The notes: generated by a model not told the origin, from the sequence alone. A DNA stretch of 64,000 nucleotides from Castor canadensis (GCF_047511655.1 NC_133401.1:15594001-15658000), one strand, 5' to 3'. Counted from the stretch's first letter, positions 1 through 11,139 are shown. Made by a program: numbers and translations.

Positions 1-1147
1 CCCAAGCAGCCATCTCCTTTGGCCTTGCCTCCCACACCCTCTGCTCCACCTACTCCCTGCCCTCCTACATCCCCAATAGCCTCTCACGCTCGCTCATACC
101 GCCCTTCCCCACCCCCTCTCCTTTGTCCTCTCTGAGAGGTGGCTGGAGTGGAAGGACCGGTCCAAGTCCATGTTCCTTTCTCCCTCCAGGACCTATCACA
201 AGTAGAAAAGCACCTGGGGTCCTTCTCTGCCAACCCCTCTGTCTATGCCAAAGAGTTCTGCTATCTATCTCAGGCCTATGACTTAACTTGGCATGACATA
301 TTTGTCATTATGGCCTCTACCCTTACCCCTGATGAATGGGAACGCATCAAAGCTGCTGCCCAGTGTAATGCTGACCAAACCAACTTGGCTGATCCCACAG
401 TCCCAGTTGGGGAAGACGCAATTCCCAACCATGACCCTAACTGGGACTACCAATCTGAAGCTCCAGGTCATCACAGGAGAGACATAATGATCCGATGCCT
501 CCTACAGGGTATGGACATGGTGTCCAACAAAATTGTACATTTTGACAAGCTCCATGAGGTAACCCAAGGGGCTGATGAAAATCTGGCCCTTTTTCTTAAC
601 CACCTCCAGGAGGCCCTCACCCAATATACCTGACTAGACCCCACCTCCCCTGCTGGGGCGGCAGTCTTGGCCAGACATTTTATATCCCAGTCCGCACCAG
701 ATATTAGAACTAAAGTAAAAAAGGCTGAAGATGGCCCTCAAACCCCTATACAAGATCTGATGAAAATAGCATTTAAAGTTTTTAATGCCCAAGAAGAGGC
801 AGCAGAGTCAACCCGCCAAAAATACCTCCAACAGAAGGTGGCCCTCCAAACCCAAGCCTTGGTAGCAGCCCTGCAGCTGGCTGGACCACAGCCCCGAGTC
901 AAAGGAGGAACCCGAAACCTCTCATCAGCCCCTCCAGGGGGCCTGCTTCAAATGTGGCAAGGAAGGCCACTGGGCTCACTAGTGCCCCAACCTGAGACCT
1001 CCAACTAAACCCTGCCCAAAATGCAAATAGGTGGGTCACTGGGGATCAGATTGTCCTGGACAGGGCTTACCCCCTGTGGCTCCTCGTGGAGGGTCAGCAC
1101 CACCAGACATCCAGATCCCCAACTTTCTCGGACTGGCAGAAGATTGA
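1..1147 (+). pseudogene. gag: Broken gag (proline-rich, capsid, nucleocapsid)
   Basis: Frame 1 is open from the window start through a very proline-rich stretch, typical of the region between matrix and capsid, and then through a capsid-like domain. In-frame stops occur at 133-135 (TGA) and 631-633 (TGA). The nucleocapsid is in frame 2, so an indel lies between about 640 and 944. Two CX2CX4HX4C zinc knuckles are visible at 944-985 and 1013-1054, and each is interrupted by a TAG (980-982 and 1028-1030). A TGA at 1145-1147 falls where gag and protease meet and could be the ancestral terminator. Gag would form the virion shell; this copy cannot. Confidence 0.85.
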
Positions 1148-1660
1148 CAACGCCTTGACTCGGGGACCCCAATCACCCTCACTGAGCCCAGGGTCACGCT
1201 CCAGGTAGTGGGTAAGTCCATCTCCTTCCTCATGGACACAGAGGCTACCTATTCTGTACTGCCTGCCCACTCGGGTTTAACAGTTCCTTCATCGGTCTCT
1301 GTTATGGGAATTGACGGCTCTCCCTTCTGCCCATACAAAACTCTACCCCTCCCTTGCTCTGCTGGAGGTACACTATTTGTGCACTCTTTTCTTATCATCC
1401 CATCCTGTCCTGCCCCACTTTTAGGTGGAGATATTCTAACAAAGCTTGGTGCTTCCATAACCATGCCTCCTCACCTACCAGAACCTCTAGCTTCCCACTC
1501 ACTCCTTCTGGCCTCTGCCAGCCACCTAGCCCCTTCAGCTCCTAGACCTGTTTCACCCACCTTTCCTCTTCCAGTCAACCCCACTGTCTGGGACATCTCA
1601 GTCCCGGTTGTGGCTACACACCACCTGCCCATCCACATTTCTCTTAAGGACCCTAACAAA
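1148..1660 (+). pseudogene. pro: Retroviral protease remnant with mutated active site
   Basis: Frame 2 downstream of the gag/pro boundary encodes an aspartic-protease domain continuous with reverse transcriptase (open 1208-1912). The catalytic Asp-Thr-Gly is changed to Asp-Thr-Glu: GAC 1235-1237, ACA, then GAG at 1241-1243 instead of a glycine codon. The surrounding context (hydrophobic residues before the Asp, and Ala-Thr then Ser-Val-Leu after it) is otherwise typical. Glycine is invariant at this position in active retroviral proteases, so the enzyme would be inactive even if it were translated. A single G-to-A transition explains the change. Confidence 0.8.
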
Positions 1661-2960
1661 TATCCCTGTAGACCCCAATTCCCTATTTCAGAAACTCATC
1701 AAAAAGGCATAAAAACAATAATTACCAAACTCCTAAATCAAGGTCTCCTTATATCTATAAATTCCCCATGTAACACGCCTATTCTTCCAATAAAAAAGAC
1801 TTCCAGGTCCTACAGATTAGTCCAAGACCTAAGCATCATAAATGAGGTTGTTATCCCCATTCACCCTTTGGTCCCAAATCCATATACGATCCTCTCCAAT
1901 GTCCCCCCCTGATACTACTCACTTTTCTGTCCTCGATCTCAAGGATGCCTTTTTCACTATCCTCCTCCATCCGGACTCCTACTTCCTCTTTACCTTTACC
2001 TGGGAAGACCCGGATGCTCACCTTACCCAACAGCTAACTTGGATAGTTCTTCCCCAAGGCTTCCATGATAGCCCCCACCTCTTTGGTCAGGCTCTGGCTT
2101 GGATCCTGGTCATGTGTAATACAAAACCCAGTACACTTCTACAATATGTCAATGACCTCCTTCTGTGTTCCCCCTTCCAGCAGGACTCTGAAAAGGGAAC
2201 AGCCAACCTCCTTAACTTTCTAGCCTCTAAGGGATACCAGCTCTCCCCAGCCAAGGCCCAACTCTGCTTACAAGCTGTTACTTTCCTGAGCTTCTGTCTC
2301 ACCCCCACCTCAAAGGCACTTACCATGGACCGGGTCCAAACCTTGAAGGACCTCCCTCCTCCTAATGATGCCCAAGAAATTTTATCCTTCTTGGGCTTCC
2401 TAATTTTGCCTCGCTGGCCTGCCCACTGTATCAGGCTGCCAAGGAGACTCCCACTGGCCCACTCACCTCTCTGTCCATGGTCTGTCGCTGTTTTTCTTCT
2501 CTCAGGGACACCCTCCTTCAGGCTCCAGCCTTGGCCCTCCCAAACCCTTCCAAACCATACCACCTATTTACAGATGAAACTTCTGGAATAGCCAAAAGGG
2601 TCCTTACCCAACTATCAGGCCCTATTCACTGACCAATCGCTTACCTCTCCAGGCAGCTGGATCCCACTGTCAGGGGCTGGCAGCCATGCCTCTGAGCTCT
2701 TGCAGCGGCAGCCACCCTCACCAGGGAGGCTCTTAAGCTATCCCAACTACAGCCAATAACTGTATATTCCCCACACAGACTCACTGACCTCCTCACCCAT
2801 TCCTCTCTCTCTCTCATTGGAGCTTCCCACCTACAGACATTTCACCTCCTATTCATTGACAATCCTGATATAACTCTCATTACTTGCTCCCCACTCAACA
2901 CCACTACACTGCTTCCCACCTCCCCACCAATAGCCTCTAACCCAACCCATTCCTGTCCTG
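1660..2960 (+). pseudogene. pol: Reverse transcriptase remnant
   Basis: The fingers domain begins in frame 2 and runs to a TGA at 1910-1912. The palm then continues in frame 3 (open to 2591), so a frameshift lies near 1900. The palm shows the conserved motif around the first catalytic Asp, the leucine-proline-glutamine-glycine-phenylalanine loop, and the catalytic box at 2145-2156. That box reads Tyr-Val-Asn-Asp instead of Tyr-Val-Asp-Asp, so one of the paired catalytic aspartates is lost (AAT at 2151-2153). Downstream thumb and connection sequence is scattered over several frames. Confidence 0.88.
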
Positions 2961-3528
2961 AAACAGTGGAGAGTCTCATGACCCCCAGGCAAGATCTTAC
3001 CAACTCTCCCTTACCTTCTCCTGACCTCACTATGTTTGTTGACGGGAGCTCCATCCTAGATGATCAGGGAGGCTGCCGAGCCGCCTATTCCATAGTCACC
3101 ATCGACCCTCCTTGGTACTGACAGTAACTTTCCTCCCTCTGGGAACAACATCTCAAAAGGCTGAACTCACGGCTTTAACCCAGGCACTCACCATTGCCAA
3201 AGATAAAACTGCTAATATATATACTGACTCTAAATATGCCTTCCTTATAGCACACTCTCATGCAGCCATCTGGAAGGAGAGGGGCTTCTTGACCACACGG
3301 GGAACCCCAGTGGTCAATGGACCTCTCATTGCCAAACTATTACAAGCTCTACAGCTCCCAAAGGGGGTCGCCATCATCCATTGCAGGGGACACCAGACCT
3401 CCAATGACCCAGTGGCACGAGGAAACGCCTTTGCGGACCTAACGGCCCAAAAGACAGCTGAACAGTCAATTCCCCCACCTATCCTTTTCCTCTCTTCTAG
3501 CTTTACTCCAAACTATGAGCCAGAATAA
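2960..3528 (+). pseudogene. pol: RNase H remnant with all four catalytic acidic residues
   Basis: The RNase H fold starts in frame 2, with the first Asp at 3041-3043, and meets a TGA at 3119-3121. It continues in frame 1 from 3112. The remaining acidic residues of the D-E-D-D set are Glu at 3163-3165, Asp at 3226-3228 and Asp at 3436-3438. A conserved histidine context precedes the last Asp. In a functional virus this domain degrades the RNA strand of RNA:DNA hybrids. Here it is separated from both neighbours by stops or a frameshift (TAA at 3526-3528). Confidence 0.88.
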
Positions 3529-4460
3529 CAAACTGCTCTCCTCAAAGAAGGGGGAATTATGTTCCCCAATGGGTGGATCTTCAAAGACAACCGTCTGATC
3601 CTCCCCTTGGGCCAGACAACAGAGGTCATCACTGCCATCCACAACTCACTACACATAGGCCCCAAGGCCCTTCTCTCCTTCCTGGAACCCTTGTTTCACC
3701 CCAGGGGCCTCCAATCCACCATCCGTCGGGTCCAGGAGGCCTGCTCCATTTGCTCTCAAGCAAACGCCCACGGCGGATTCCATCTCCACCAATCTCTCCA
3801 CCAACTCTGTGGTAGCCAGCCCAGTGAAGATTGGCAGATCGATTTCACTCATATGCCTAAACACAAAAAACTCTGATACCTTCTTACTTTTATTGATACT
3901 TTCACAGGGTGGATCGAAGCTATTCCTATGGCCACAGAAGGGGCTACAATCATAGCAGACACTCTCATCCATCACATCATTCCCCATTTTGGTCTTCCAC
4001 AAAGTCTCCAGTCAGACAACGGCCCTGCCTTCATCTCCAAGGTCACTCAAATAGTCTGTAAACACCTGGCCATCACATGGAGACTCCACACCCCATACCA
4101 CCCCCAATCCTCAAGTAAGGTTGAGCGGGCCAAAGGCCTGATCAAACAACAGCTCACCAAGTTGTACCTGGAGCTCCGGCTCTCCTAGGTTGACCTGCTG
4201 CCCCTGGCCCTCACTTGCCTCCGAGCGGCCTCTAGGCAGCCAACTGGCCTAAGCCCCTTTGAGCTGTTGTACGGCCGCCCCTTTCTCCTTTCCCACACTT
4301 TCCATCAAGCACACCTCCCTTAATAAGATACCTACCTTACCTCACTCTCCTCTGCTCCTTGCTCTGAGCCCACGCAGATCGCTATCTACCCCAATCAGAT
4401 ACTGTTCTGCCAGACTATGGCCCCCTGTCTCCAGGTGACAGCGTTCTTCTCAAGCAGCTA
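3529..4460 (+). pseudogene. pol: Integrase remnant with intact HHCC and DDE residues
   Basis: Frame 1 carries the N-terminal zinc-binding module (His 3640-3642 and 3652-3654, Cys 3742-3744 and 3751-3753). The catalytic core has Asp 3841-3843, Asp 4015-4017 and Glu 4123-4125, and the last two are 35 residues apart as in retroviral integrases. TGA at 3874-3876 and TAG at 4186-4188 interrupt the frame. The C-terminal region continues recognisably to about 4280 and then degrades. Integrase would join viral DNA to the host genome; this copy is broken by point stops although its active site survives. Confidence 0.9.
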
Positions 4461-4699
4461 CATCCAAAGCCCCTCCAACCCAGATGGACTGGGCCATACA
4501 CTGTCATCCTCACCACTCCCTCAGCGGCAAAACTTCTGGGACACCCTACCTGGTACCACCTCACCTGCCTTAAGAAGCTTCCACCCAACACGCCTACCAA
4601 AACTTGGTAAGTTACACCAATGGGGCCCACCTCCCTCCAGATCTCCTGGGTGGGGGACACTCTTAATGATGATCCTAACCCTTCCCCCAACCCTATCTG

Positions 4700-6355
4700 A
4701 ACCATCTTCTTCTTATCGTTAGAGATTCAGGATCCAAGAAACATATACAAAAGACAATAGGGTGTCACCTGCCTCACCGATGCTGGGGATTGCCCCTCCG
4801 GGGGGTGTAGCAGACCACTCACCCTCCAGTTTCAGCACTCCTTTAGCAGCACATATGGAACAAGAACTATAAATCTTGGTTATTTCTGTTTTACATTCAA
4901 TCAAACCAAACCATACTGTCAGGAGGGGGCCAAATGGGTTGAAGAATATGGAGGATGTCCATATTGGTCCTGCAAAATTCATTACATTAAGTTCAACACT
5001 GGATCTCACTCAGGCAACTCGTTGGAAGCTTCCTATGATGGCTCCCAGGTACACCTTTACATTCCTGACCCCTGAGATAATACATGGGCAACTGGGGTGA
5101 CAGCCAAGGGATATCAACCTGGGTACGACACACATCCCTCAACAACCTTCAAAATCTGGAGGCTATATGAACGAGTAGTCCCCCAGATTCTCAATGTACT
5201 AAAGGACCAAGCAAAAGCCATTAGGGAGGCAGAAAACAGCCTTCAAAACAAAACCCGGACAGACCCTATTTCCTGGCTGTCCCTGGCACAAGAAGGTGCC
5301 CACTTGTTAAATAGGTCAGGCCTGGCCAATGTAACTAAATGTTTCCTTTGTGCCACATTGTCCAGGCCTCCACTCATAGCTGTTCCTTTACCTGGGCCAT
5401 TCCCATCAAACGGGTCAGCCTCCACACCTCCGCCTGCCCCCATCGTGGGAGCCCTCCTATATAGAGATCCTCTATCCCTACAATTTCCCTTCTGCTACTC
5501 TGATCCTGGCCAAGTATGTAACACCACTAACTCTACCATATCAGATTCCCTCTGGGCCCCTCCAGGAGGCTTCTTTTGGTGTAACAGCACACTTTCAAAA
5601 AATCTTACCCAACAGGCCCTAACTTCCCAGCTCTGCTTACCTGTCTCTATGGTTCCCCAGCTTACTATGTATGGAAAAGGAGAATTCTTCCAACTCATAG
5701 GCCTTACATCAGGGACCCAGCCCTCACCTCCACATAGGACCAGGAGGGCTGTCTTCCTGCCTGTCCTTGTGGGCATATCTTTGGCAGCCTCAGTGGCGGC
5801 TACATGTTTCAGCTCTGGTGCTCTGGCTCACTCAATGATCCAGACCCAAAGGCTCTCTCAACATGTTCTGACTGGCTTTGAGGACTCAGCAACATCCCTT
5901 GCCTCTCTTCAAAGACAGATAACCTCCCTAGCTCAGGTAACCATACAGAACTACGCGCTTTGGACCTTCTCATGGCAGATAAAGGGGGAACTTGCTTCTT
6001 TCTTCAGAAAGAGTGCTGCTACTATATTAATGAGTCAGGCCTGGTGGAAACTCGTGTCCAGTCTCTTCACAAGCTCAGTGACGAGATATGCCACTACAAT
6101 ATTGCCTCGACTGACACCCCTGGCTGGTGGAATTCACCCGTGTTTAACATTCTCACCCCACTGATTGGAGCCCTAGTAATTATTTGCCTCTTTCTGCTTC
6201 TGGCACCCTTTCTCTTTCGATTTTTCCAGAACCGCCTACGCCAATTAACTCGGGTAACCTTCAACCAGATGATGCTCCAGATTCATGACTACCAGCTCCT
6301 CCCCATGAGGTCCAGCTGCACCAGTCAAGTGGCCCAAGACATCTCTAGCCCCTAA
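4700..6355 (+). pseudogene. env: Broken env with a long residual reading frame
   Basis: The surface-subunit start is in a degraded frame (about 4720-5096) with a cysteine-rich segment. Frame 3 is then open for 355 codons (5097-6164), covering the C-terminal surface subunit. It contains several Asn-X-Ser/Thr glycosylation signals, a CX2C pair near 5338, an RTRR cleavage site at 5736-5747, a hydrophobic fusion-peptide-like segment and the first helical region. Near 5950 the homologous frame shifts to frame 2 (open 5960-6355), which holds a CX6CC motif (5993-6019), a hydrophobic membrane anchor (about 6140-6230) and a short tail ending at TAA 6353-6355. One indel separates fusion machinery from anchor. 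Confidence 0.88.
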
Positions 6356-6503
6356 CTTCATCCCCTTTCAGCAGGAAGTAACCAGAACCGATTCTGTGCC
6401 CCTATACCAGAGAGTCTGGGATGTTTGGCTGGTGGGCAGCCACCCCATGGCGATCAGGGACTCTCCGCTTGACTTTCCACTCCACCCCCTCCTTCCTTTC
6501 ATG

Positions 6504-6633
6504 GTTACCATGGCAACTCCCACACACGGCAATTAGAGGCTTCAAGGTTACCATGGCAACTCTGGTGCATAGTGATTAGAGACTTCCCGTTTCACCCTCC
6601 TCCTTCCTCTTCCCCTCTAATTACCATGGCAAC
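6504..6633 (+). promoter_or_regulatory. Three RFX X-box-like palindromes in LTR U3
   Basis: GTTACCATGGCAAC occurs at 6504-6517 and 6547-6560, and a one-base variant (first base A) at 6620-6633. The first two lie in imperfect tandem units about 43 bp long. The motif fits the palindromic X-box (GTTRCCATGGYAAC) bound by RFX-family factors. This is sequence match only; occupancy is not shown. Confidence 0.6.
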
Positions 6634-6757
6634 ACCCGCTGGCAGGCAATGGGTCCTGACCTATCCTACAGATCCATATTACCCTGAGCTCCTCCCCACC
6701 AAACCTCGACCTATCCTGACACCCCATAATACCTTAAGCTCTTGACTTCACCCAGGC

Positions 6758-6850
6758 TATAAAAACTGGGCTGCCATTTCTCGGGTGTGACTTCTCCGGC
6801 CCTGTTCTTTGGGGACGGTGAACCTCGCCCGAGAGCGCACTCTCAATAAA
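6758..6850 (+). promoter_or_regulatory. LTR TATA box and polyadenylation signal
   Basis: TATAAAAA at 6758-6765 and AATAAA at 6845-6850 define the core promoter and the RNA 3'-end signal of this LTR. Their spacing of about 80 bp implies a short R region. Confidence 0.75.
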
Positions 6851-6919
6851 GCTTGCTTTAAGCCTATTTGCTTTATTATTTGGCTCCAAGTTGGCCTTCC
6901 CATCCGCGTTGACCTAACA

Positions 6920-9110
6920 GATATGAGTCTGTAATTTTCTCTTTGCTATGTTTTTCATATGTGGTTTTTATATCAGAGTAGTGTTGGCCTTGCACAATGA
7001 ATTTGGAAGAATTCCTTTTCTTTAGGTTTTTGGCATTAGCTTCAGAAGAACTTTGTTAGTTCTTTAAAAGTTTGGTAAAATTCAGGAGTCCATCCACCTG
7101 GATTTGAGTTTTTCTTTCTTGGGAAACTGACTGATTTAATATCATTAATGATCTTGATCTAGTCTGATTTTCTGTGTCTTCATGATTCAATTTTGGTAGA
7201 TTTTGTGTATTGTGAAATTTATCAGTTTTTTTCTAGGTTTTCCAATTTGCTGGTGTGTAGTTCAAAATATTCCCTTACAACCCTTTGTATTTCTGCCCTA
7301 TCTATTGTAATGTCTACTTGTTAATCTCTAAACTTTTAAATTTGGCTAATCTAGCTAAATGTTTATCAGTTTTATCATTTGAAATAGCCTCTCTTCTCAT
7401 GTCATTGATATTTTGTGTTGTTCTTAAAGTCTGTATTTCATTTATTTTTGCTGTTGCTTTCCTTTTACTAATTTTGGGTTTGGTTTGTTCTTGCTTTCCT
7501 AGCTCATTGAGTTGCATTGTTAGCTTGCTCATTTGATGTCTTTCTTTTGTAGATGTAGGTGCTTATGCCATAAATTTTCCTCAGTGTACTTATTTGCTGT
7601 ATTCCATAGCTATTGTCCTGGCTCTGTTTTCATTTTCACTTGTTCAAGAAATTTTTAGTGATAGAACACTTGCCTAGCAAGCACAAGGCCCTGAGTTCAA
7701 ACCTCAGTAGCATGAAAAAAGCAAGGAAAAAAGAAAGAAATTAAAAATTTTTCCTTTTGATTTGTTCATTGACATTCAAGAGCATGTTGTTTAATTTTGT
7801 GTATTTGGGCAGCTTTTACAGTTCTTCTTAATGATTTTCTCAGTTTTAATTCACTGTGTTTAGAGATGCTACAGGATGTGTTTTTTTAATTTGTTGATAC
7901 TTATTATGTGTTGATGAGATGATAAGAATGTACATTCTGTAGTCATTGAACGAAATTTTCTATAAATATCTGTAATGTCCATTTGGACTACAATATAGTT
8001 TAACTCTGATGTTTCTTTGTTGATTCTCTGGACTATCTGTCCAATGAAGAAAGTGGGTTGTTTTTGTTTCTATGTGGATATAATGTTTTTTCTGTACAAT
8101 TGGGTTGGCCACTGTTGAGTGCAGATATATGCGTAAGCCTTGTTGAATTGGTCCTCTTATCATTATTGAATGACCTTCTTTGTCTGTTTTTACAGTTTTG
8201 ACTTAAAGTCTGTTTTATTTGACATGAGTATAGCTACTCTTGCCCACTTATGATTTCTATTTGCATGAAGTAACTTGTTCCATCTGTTCACTTTCATTCT
8301 ATATGTATCTTTAGTGGGAAGTGAATTTCTTTTGGGCTGCTTCTATTTAGGTTTTTAAAAAAATCTTCAACAACTGTGTATCTTTTAATTAGGAATTTAA
8401 TCCACTTACATTCAAAGTTTTGATAGGTAACAACTTACTCCTGACATCTCTGTTTTGTATATCCTTTATTCCCTTTTTATTCTTGTAATCTTTTGTGATT
8501 TGCTGGATTTTTGCAGTGATAAATTTTAATTCCTTTCTGTCTCATTTATGTTCTGCTCTACCAGTGAGTGTTGTTGTTCATTGCTTGTAGATGTAGGACT
8601 CCCTTCAGCGTTTCTTTCAAGGGCCTGTGTAGTGGTGAGGAGTTACCTCAGTTTGTGCTTGAATGAGAAAGACATTATTTCTATTTCATTGCTGAAGGGC
8701 AGCTTTACTAGAACAGTACTTTGGCTGGCAGGATTTTTTTTATCTTGACACTTTGAATGTATTACCCATTCTCTCCTGGCATGCCAGATTTCTGCTGAGA
8801 AATGCATTGTCTGTCTAATGGGGATTCCATTATATAGGTTTTAACATTTCTCCTTTACATTTTTTAGAGTTCTCTTTGTCTTTGATTTTTGTCAGTTATC
8901 CTTGGTTACTTTCCTTGTTTTAAAATCTGCTCTGTCTGGAATTAATACAGTTATGCAACATTTGTTTTGATTAGTGCTAGCATGGCACACTCCCCATGCA
9001 TTTATTTAGTTTTAATGTTTAAATGTCTTTGTAGTTAAAGTGGGTTTCTTGCAACAACTCTTGATTGTTGGAAAATCAAAATGTCTTGTTTTTTTTTCCC
9101 CTGCTGTCAC
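6920..9110 (-). mobile_element. Old LINE-1 fragment, antisense
   Basis: Read on the - strand, this AT-rich stretch resembles L1 ORF2 (reverse transcriptase and then endonuclease segments) followed by more 5' L1 sequence. On the + strand it shows the characteristic T-rich antisense look. No long reading frame survives, which suggests an old (L1M-like) element. A tRNA-like SINE arm is inserted near 7656. Confidence 0.7.
7656..7735 (+). repeat. tRNA/ID-like SINE arm
   Basis: The copy shows a B-box-like GAGTTCAAACC segment, a leading 'acttgcctagcaagc' core and an A-rich tail. It is inserted in the antisense L1. Confidence 0.75.
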
Positions 9111-10249
9111 ATCAAAATCAACACCGACTTCTGACACCTGATGTGTGAAGATATTTCTCTACCAGCAAATGAGCAATCAACTAATTCTTCAAAACACACT
9201 ATCTGGGTGTCCTCGAATCCAGTTCAGTTTTTGGTTTACTAACATGAGTTTTTAGTTCTATGATATAATTTTTTATCTTTAATTTTTGGCAAGTCTTTGG
9301 TATCTTCAAACATGCCATGTGTGAACAAAGGATATTTTCTTTCTTTCTTGGGTCTAATGAGTATCCCAAAACTTTGCCCACCTCAAATGCCTGTCACAAG
9401 CCCCTGGTTGTTTTACCTATGCTTCTTATGCACCAGCTATAAACCAGAGTTCTCAAAACTCTCTTCTGGGTTCAGTTGATTTGCTTCAGAAGCTCAGAAC
9501 TCAGGGAAACACTTACTTGCACCTATTAAATTATTGTAAAGGATATAATAAATTATAAAGGATGCACATATAATCTCAGCACCCAGGAGACTAAAACAGG
9601 AGGATCATGAGTTTGAGGTCAACCTGGGTTACCTAGCAAGATCCTGTTTCAAATAATGAAACAAACAAATAAGACACACAGAGCAAAGTATGTGAGTAAA
9701 GGCATGGAGCTTTCATGTTATCTCTGGATACACCATCCTTCATGACCCTTTATGTGTCCAAATATCCAGATGCTCCCTAAACCTTGACCTTTCAGGTTTT
9801 ATGGAGACTTCATGGCATTGGCATAATTGCTGATAGACTGGGTGGGAAAACCAGCATGGCCTGTCCAAGTTTTGTGCAGCATTCCTTCTTTCAGGGTATG
9901 GGGATGGACTCCTCAGGAAAGATAAGGTTTTTGTGACCTGTTATCAAGGGTAGGTCAGAGAATTTATGGCCACTTCAAGACAGGTGGAGAAAATTTAAAG
10001 CTCTATGAACCACCTTGGGGAAAAAAATTCTAATTTCTATGGCCTGCCTTGGGGAAGGAGTTAAAGCCAGGGAGAATGTTCAAAAACAAAATAATATATC
10101 TCATATCATGACAATGTATAATGGGTCTTGATTTTTGACCTACTGACAATCTCTGTCTTTAAATTGGTAATTCAACTATTGACAAAGTAATTATTGATAC
10201 AGTTGTATTAATGTCTACCATATTTGTTAATGTTTTGTATTTGTTGCCT
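9111..10249. other. Non-coding stretch with one B1 SINE
   Basis: I see no gene here. A B1-like SINE occupies 9558-9660, and the rest is unassigned AT-rich sequence, probably old repeat. Confidence 0.6.
9558..9660 (+). repeat. B1-like (7SL-derived) SINE
   Basis: It contains a degenerate 'aatctcagcacccaggag' start, a 'gaggtcaacctgggtta' middle and a short A-rich tail with 'aaacaaacaaataa' repeats. Confidence 0.75.
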
Positions 10250-10580
10250 GTTACAGTTTAAGTATGAAATGTCCCAAACAGGCTCATGTGTTGAACACTT
10301 GGTCCTCAGCTGGTGGGACTATTTTGGAATTCTGGAAACTGTAGGAGATGGAGACTAATTGGAGGCATGCCTTGGAATGTTATACCTGGTCCCCTGTCCC
10401 TTTCTCACCCTCGGCTTCCTGTCCATAATCAGGTGAATAGCTTCATCCTCCGTACACTTACACCACCGAGTGCATGGGACTGATCAACCCCCTGAAACTG
10501 AAAGCCAAAATAAATCTTTCCTCTTTTCAAGTTTTTGACTCAGATCTTTTCTCTCAGTGACACAAAAGTAACTAACACAT
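10250..10580 (+). repeat. MaLR-like LTR, copy 1
   Basis: It begins TGTTACAG and ends CTAACACA, with an AATAAA at about 10510 near its 3' end. The same family occurs in reverse at 25,795-26,160, sharing for example the 'gtgttgaacacttggtcc' block. The TG...CA ends and polyA signal suggest a non-autonomous LTR of the MaLR style; the subfamily is not determined. Confidence 0.6.
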
Positions 10581-10686
10581 TGCCCTCACTGTATTTTTTA
10601 ATACTTTTTATCTTCTACTCTGTGTATGCTTTTTTGTCTTAATTGAATGTTTTTATCTGATTCCATTTTCTCTCCTTTCTTAGTAT

Positions 10687-11135
10687 TGTAAGGGTAGCAA
10701 TGACAGAGGATGAGAGAGGCACTCTAGAAACAGACATGTAAAAGGGGCATGAGAAACAGCAGGTTTCTCACAAAAATAACAAGCCCCTAACCAAAATATC
10801 AAAATGCAGCTGCAAGATGTGGGCCCAAGGCCAGGAGAAGCTCACCAGACCTTCTTGGAATGCTCATTTCTATAAGGAGTCTGAGTTCAGCTGACTCAGC
10901 ACCAACCAATCACAAATATAGTTTCTAGGTAGAATAGTTGGACCTAAGTTAGTTAGCACCCTATAGCATCTCCTGGAATTCAGCCATTGTTTGGCTTGGC
11001 TCTTTCATCAAGTCCCACGTGCAGGGTGCTTTTCTATTCTTTTAATAAACTTTGTACTTGCTTTACTCTTACCTCCTGGTCCAGCATCATGAGTCATGGA
11101 CTACACAAGGACACGAATTTGGGATCAACAATCCA
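10687..11135 (+). repeat. Solo LTR with 4-bp target-site duplication
   Basis: The 449-bp segment begins TG and ends CA and is flanked by GTAT on both sides (10683-10686 and 11136-11139). AATAAA lies at 11044-11049. A 4-bp duplication fits class I endogenous retroviruses. No internal retroviral sequence adjoins it, so it is a recombined solo LTR. Confidence 0.65.
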
Positions 11136-11139
11136 GTAT

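Larger units (their letters stand above)
1..6919 (+). mobile_element. Class I (gammaretrovirus-like) endogenous provirus, 5' truncated by window edge
   Basis: The segment reads in order as Gag (proline-rich segment, capsid, nucleocapsid), protease, reverse transcriptase, RNase H, integrase, Env and a 3' LTR, which is the gene order of a simple retrovirus. A single Pol layout, an RTRR-type Env cleavage site and a CX6CC motif in TM place it among gammaretrovirus-like (class I) elements. The 5' LTR, leader and matrix lie upstream of the window. Every gene carries stops or frameshifts, so it cannot encode a virus. After the 3' LTR the sequence changes at once to antisense LINE-1. The exact family is not assigned, and no target-site duplication can be tested without the other end. 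Confidence 0.93.
6395..6919 (+). repeat. 3' LTR of the first provirus
   Basis: The proposed LTR begins TGT after a purine-rich stretch (6370-6387) and ends ACA just before antisense L1 sequence. U3 contains the X-box-like palindromes listed separately. A TATA box lies at 6758-6765 and a polyadenylation signal AATAAA at 6845-6850, so R spans roughly 6785-6870. The length of about 525 bp is ordinary for class I elements. The right edge is well supported by the sequence change; the left edge is inferred from the TG...CA rule and could shift. Confidence 0.8.

Noticed and set aside
5097-6164. Domesticated syncytin-like Env gene
   Set aside because: The open frame lacks the TM ectodomain and anchor because of a frameshift near 5950, and no signal peptide is joined to it.
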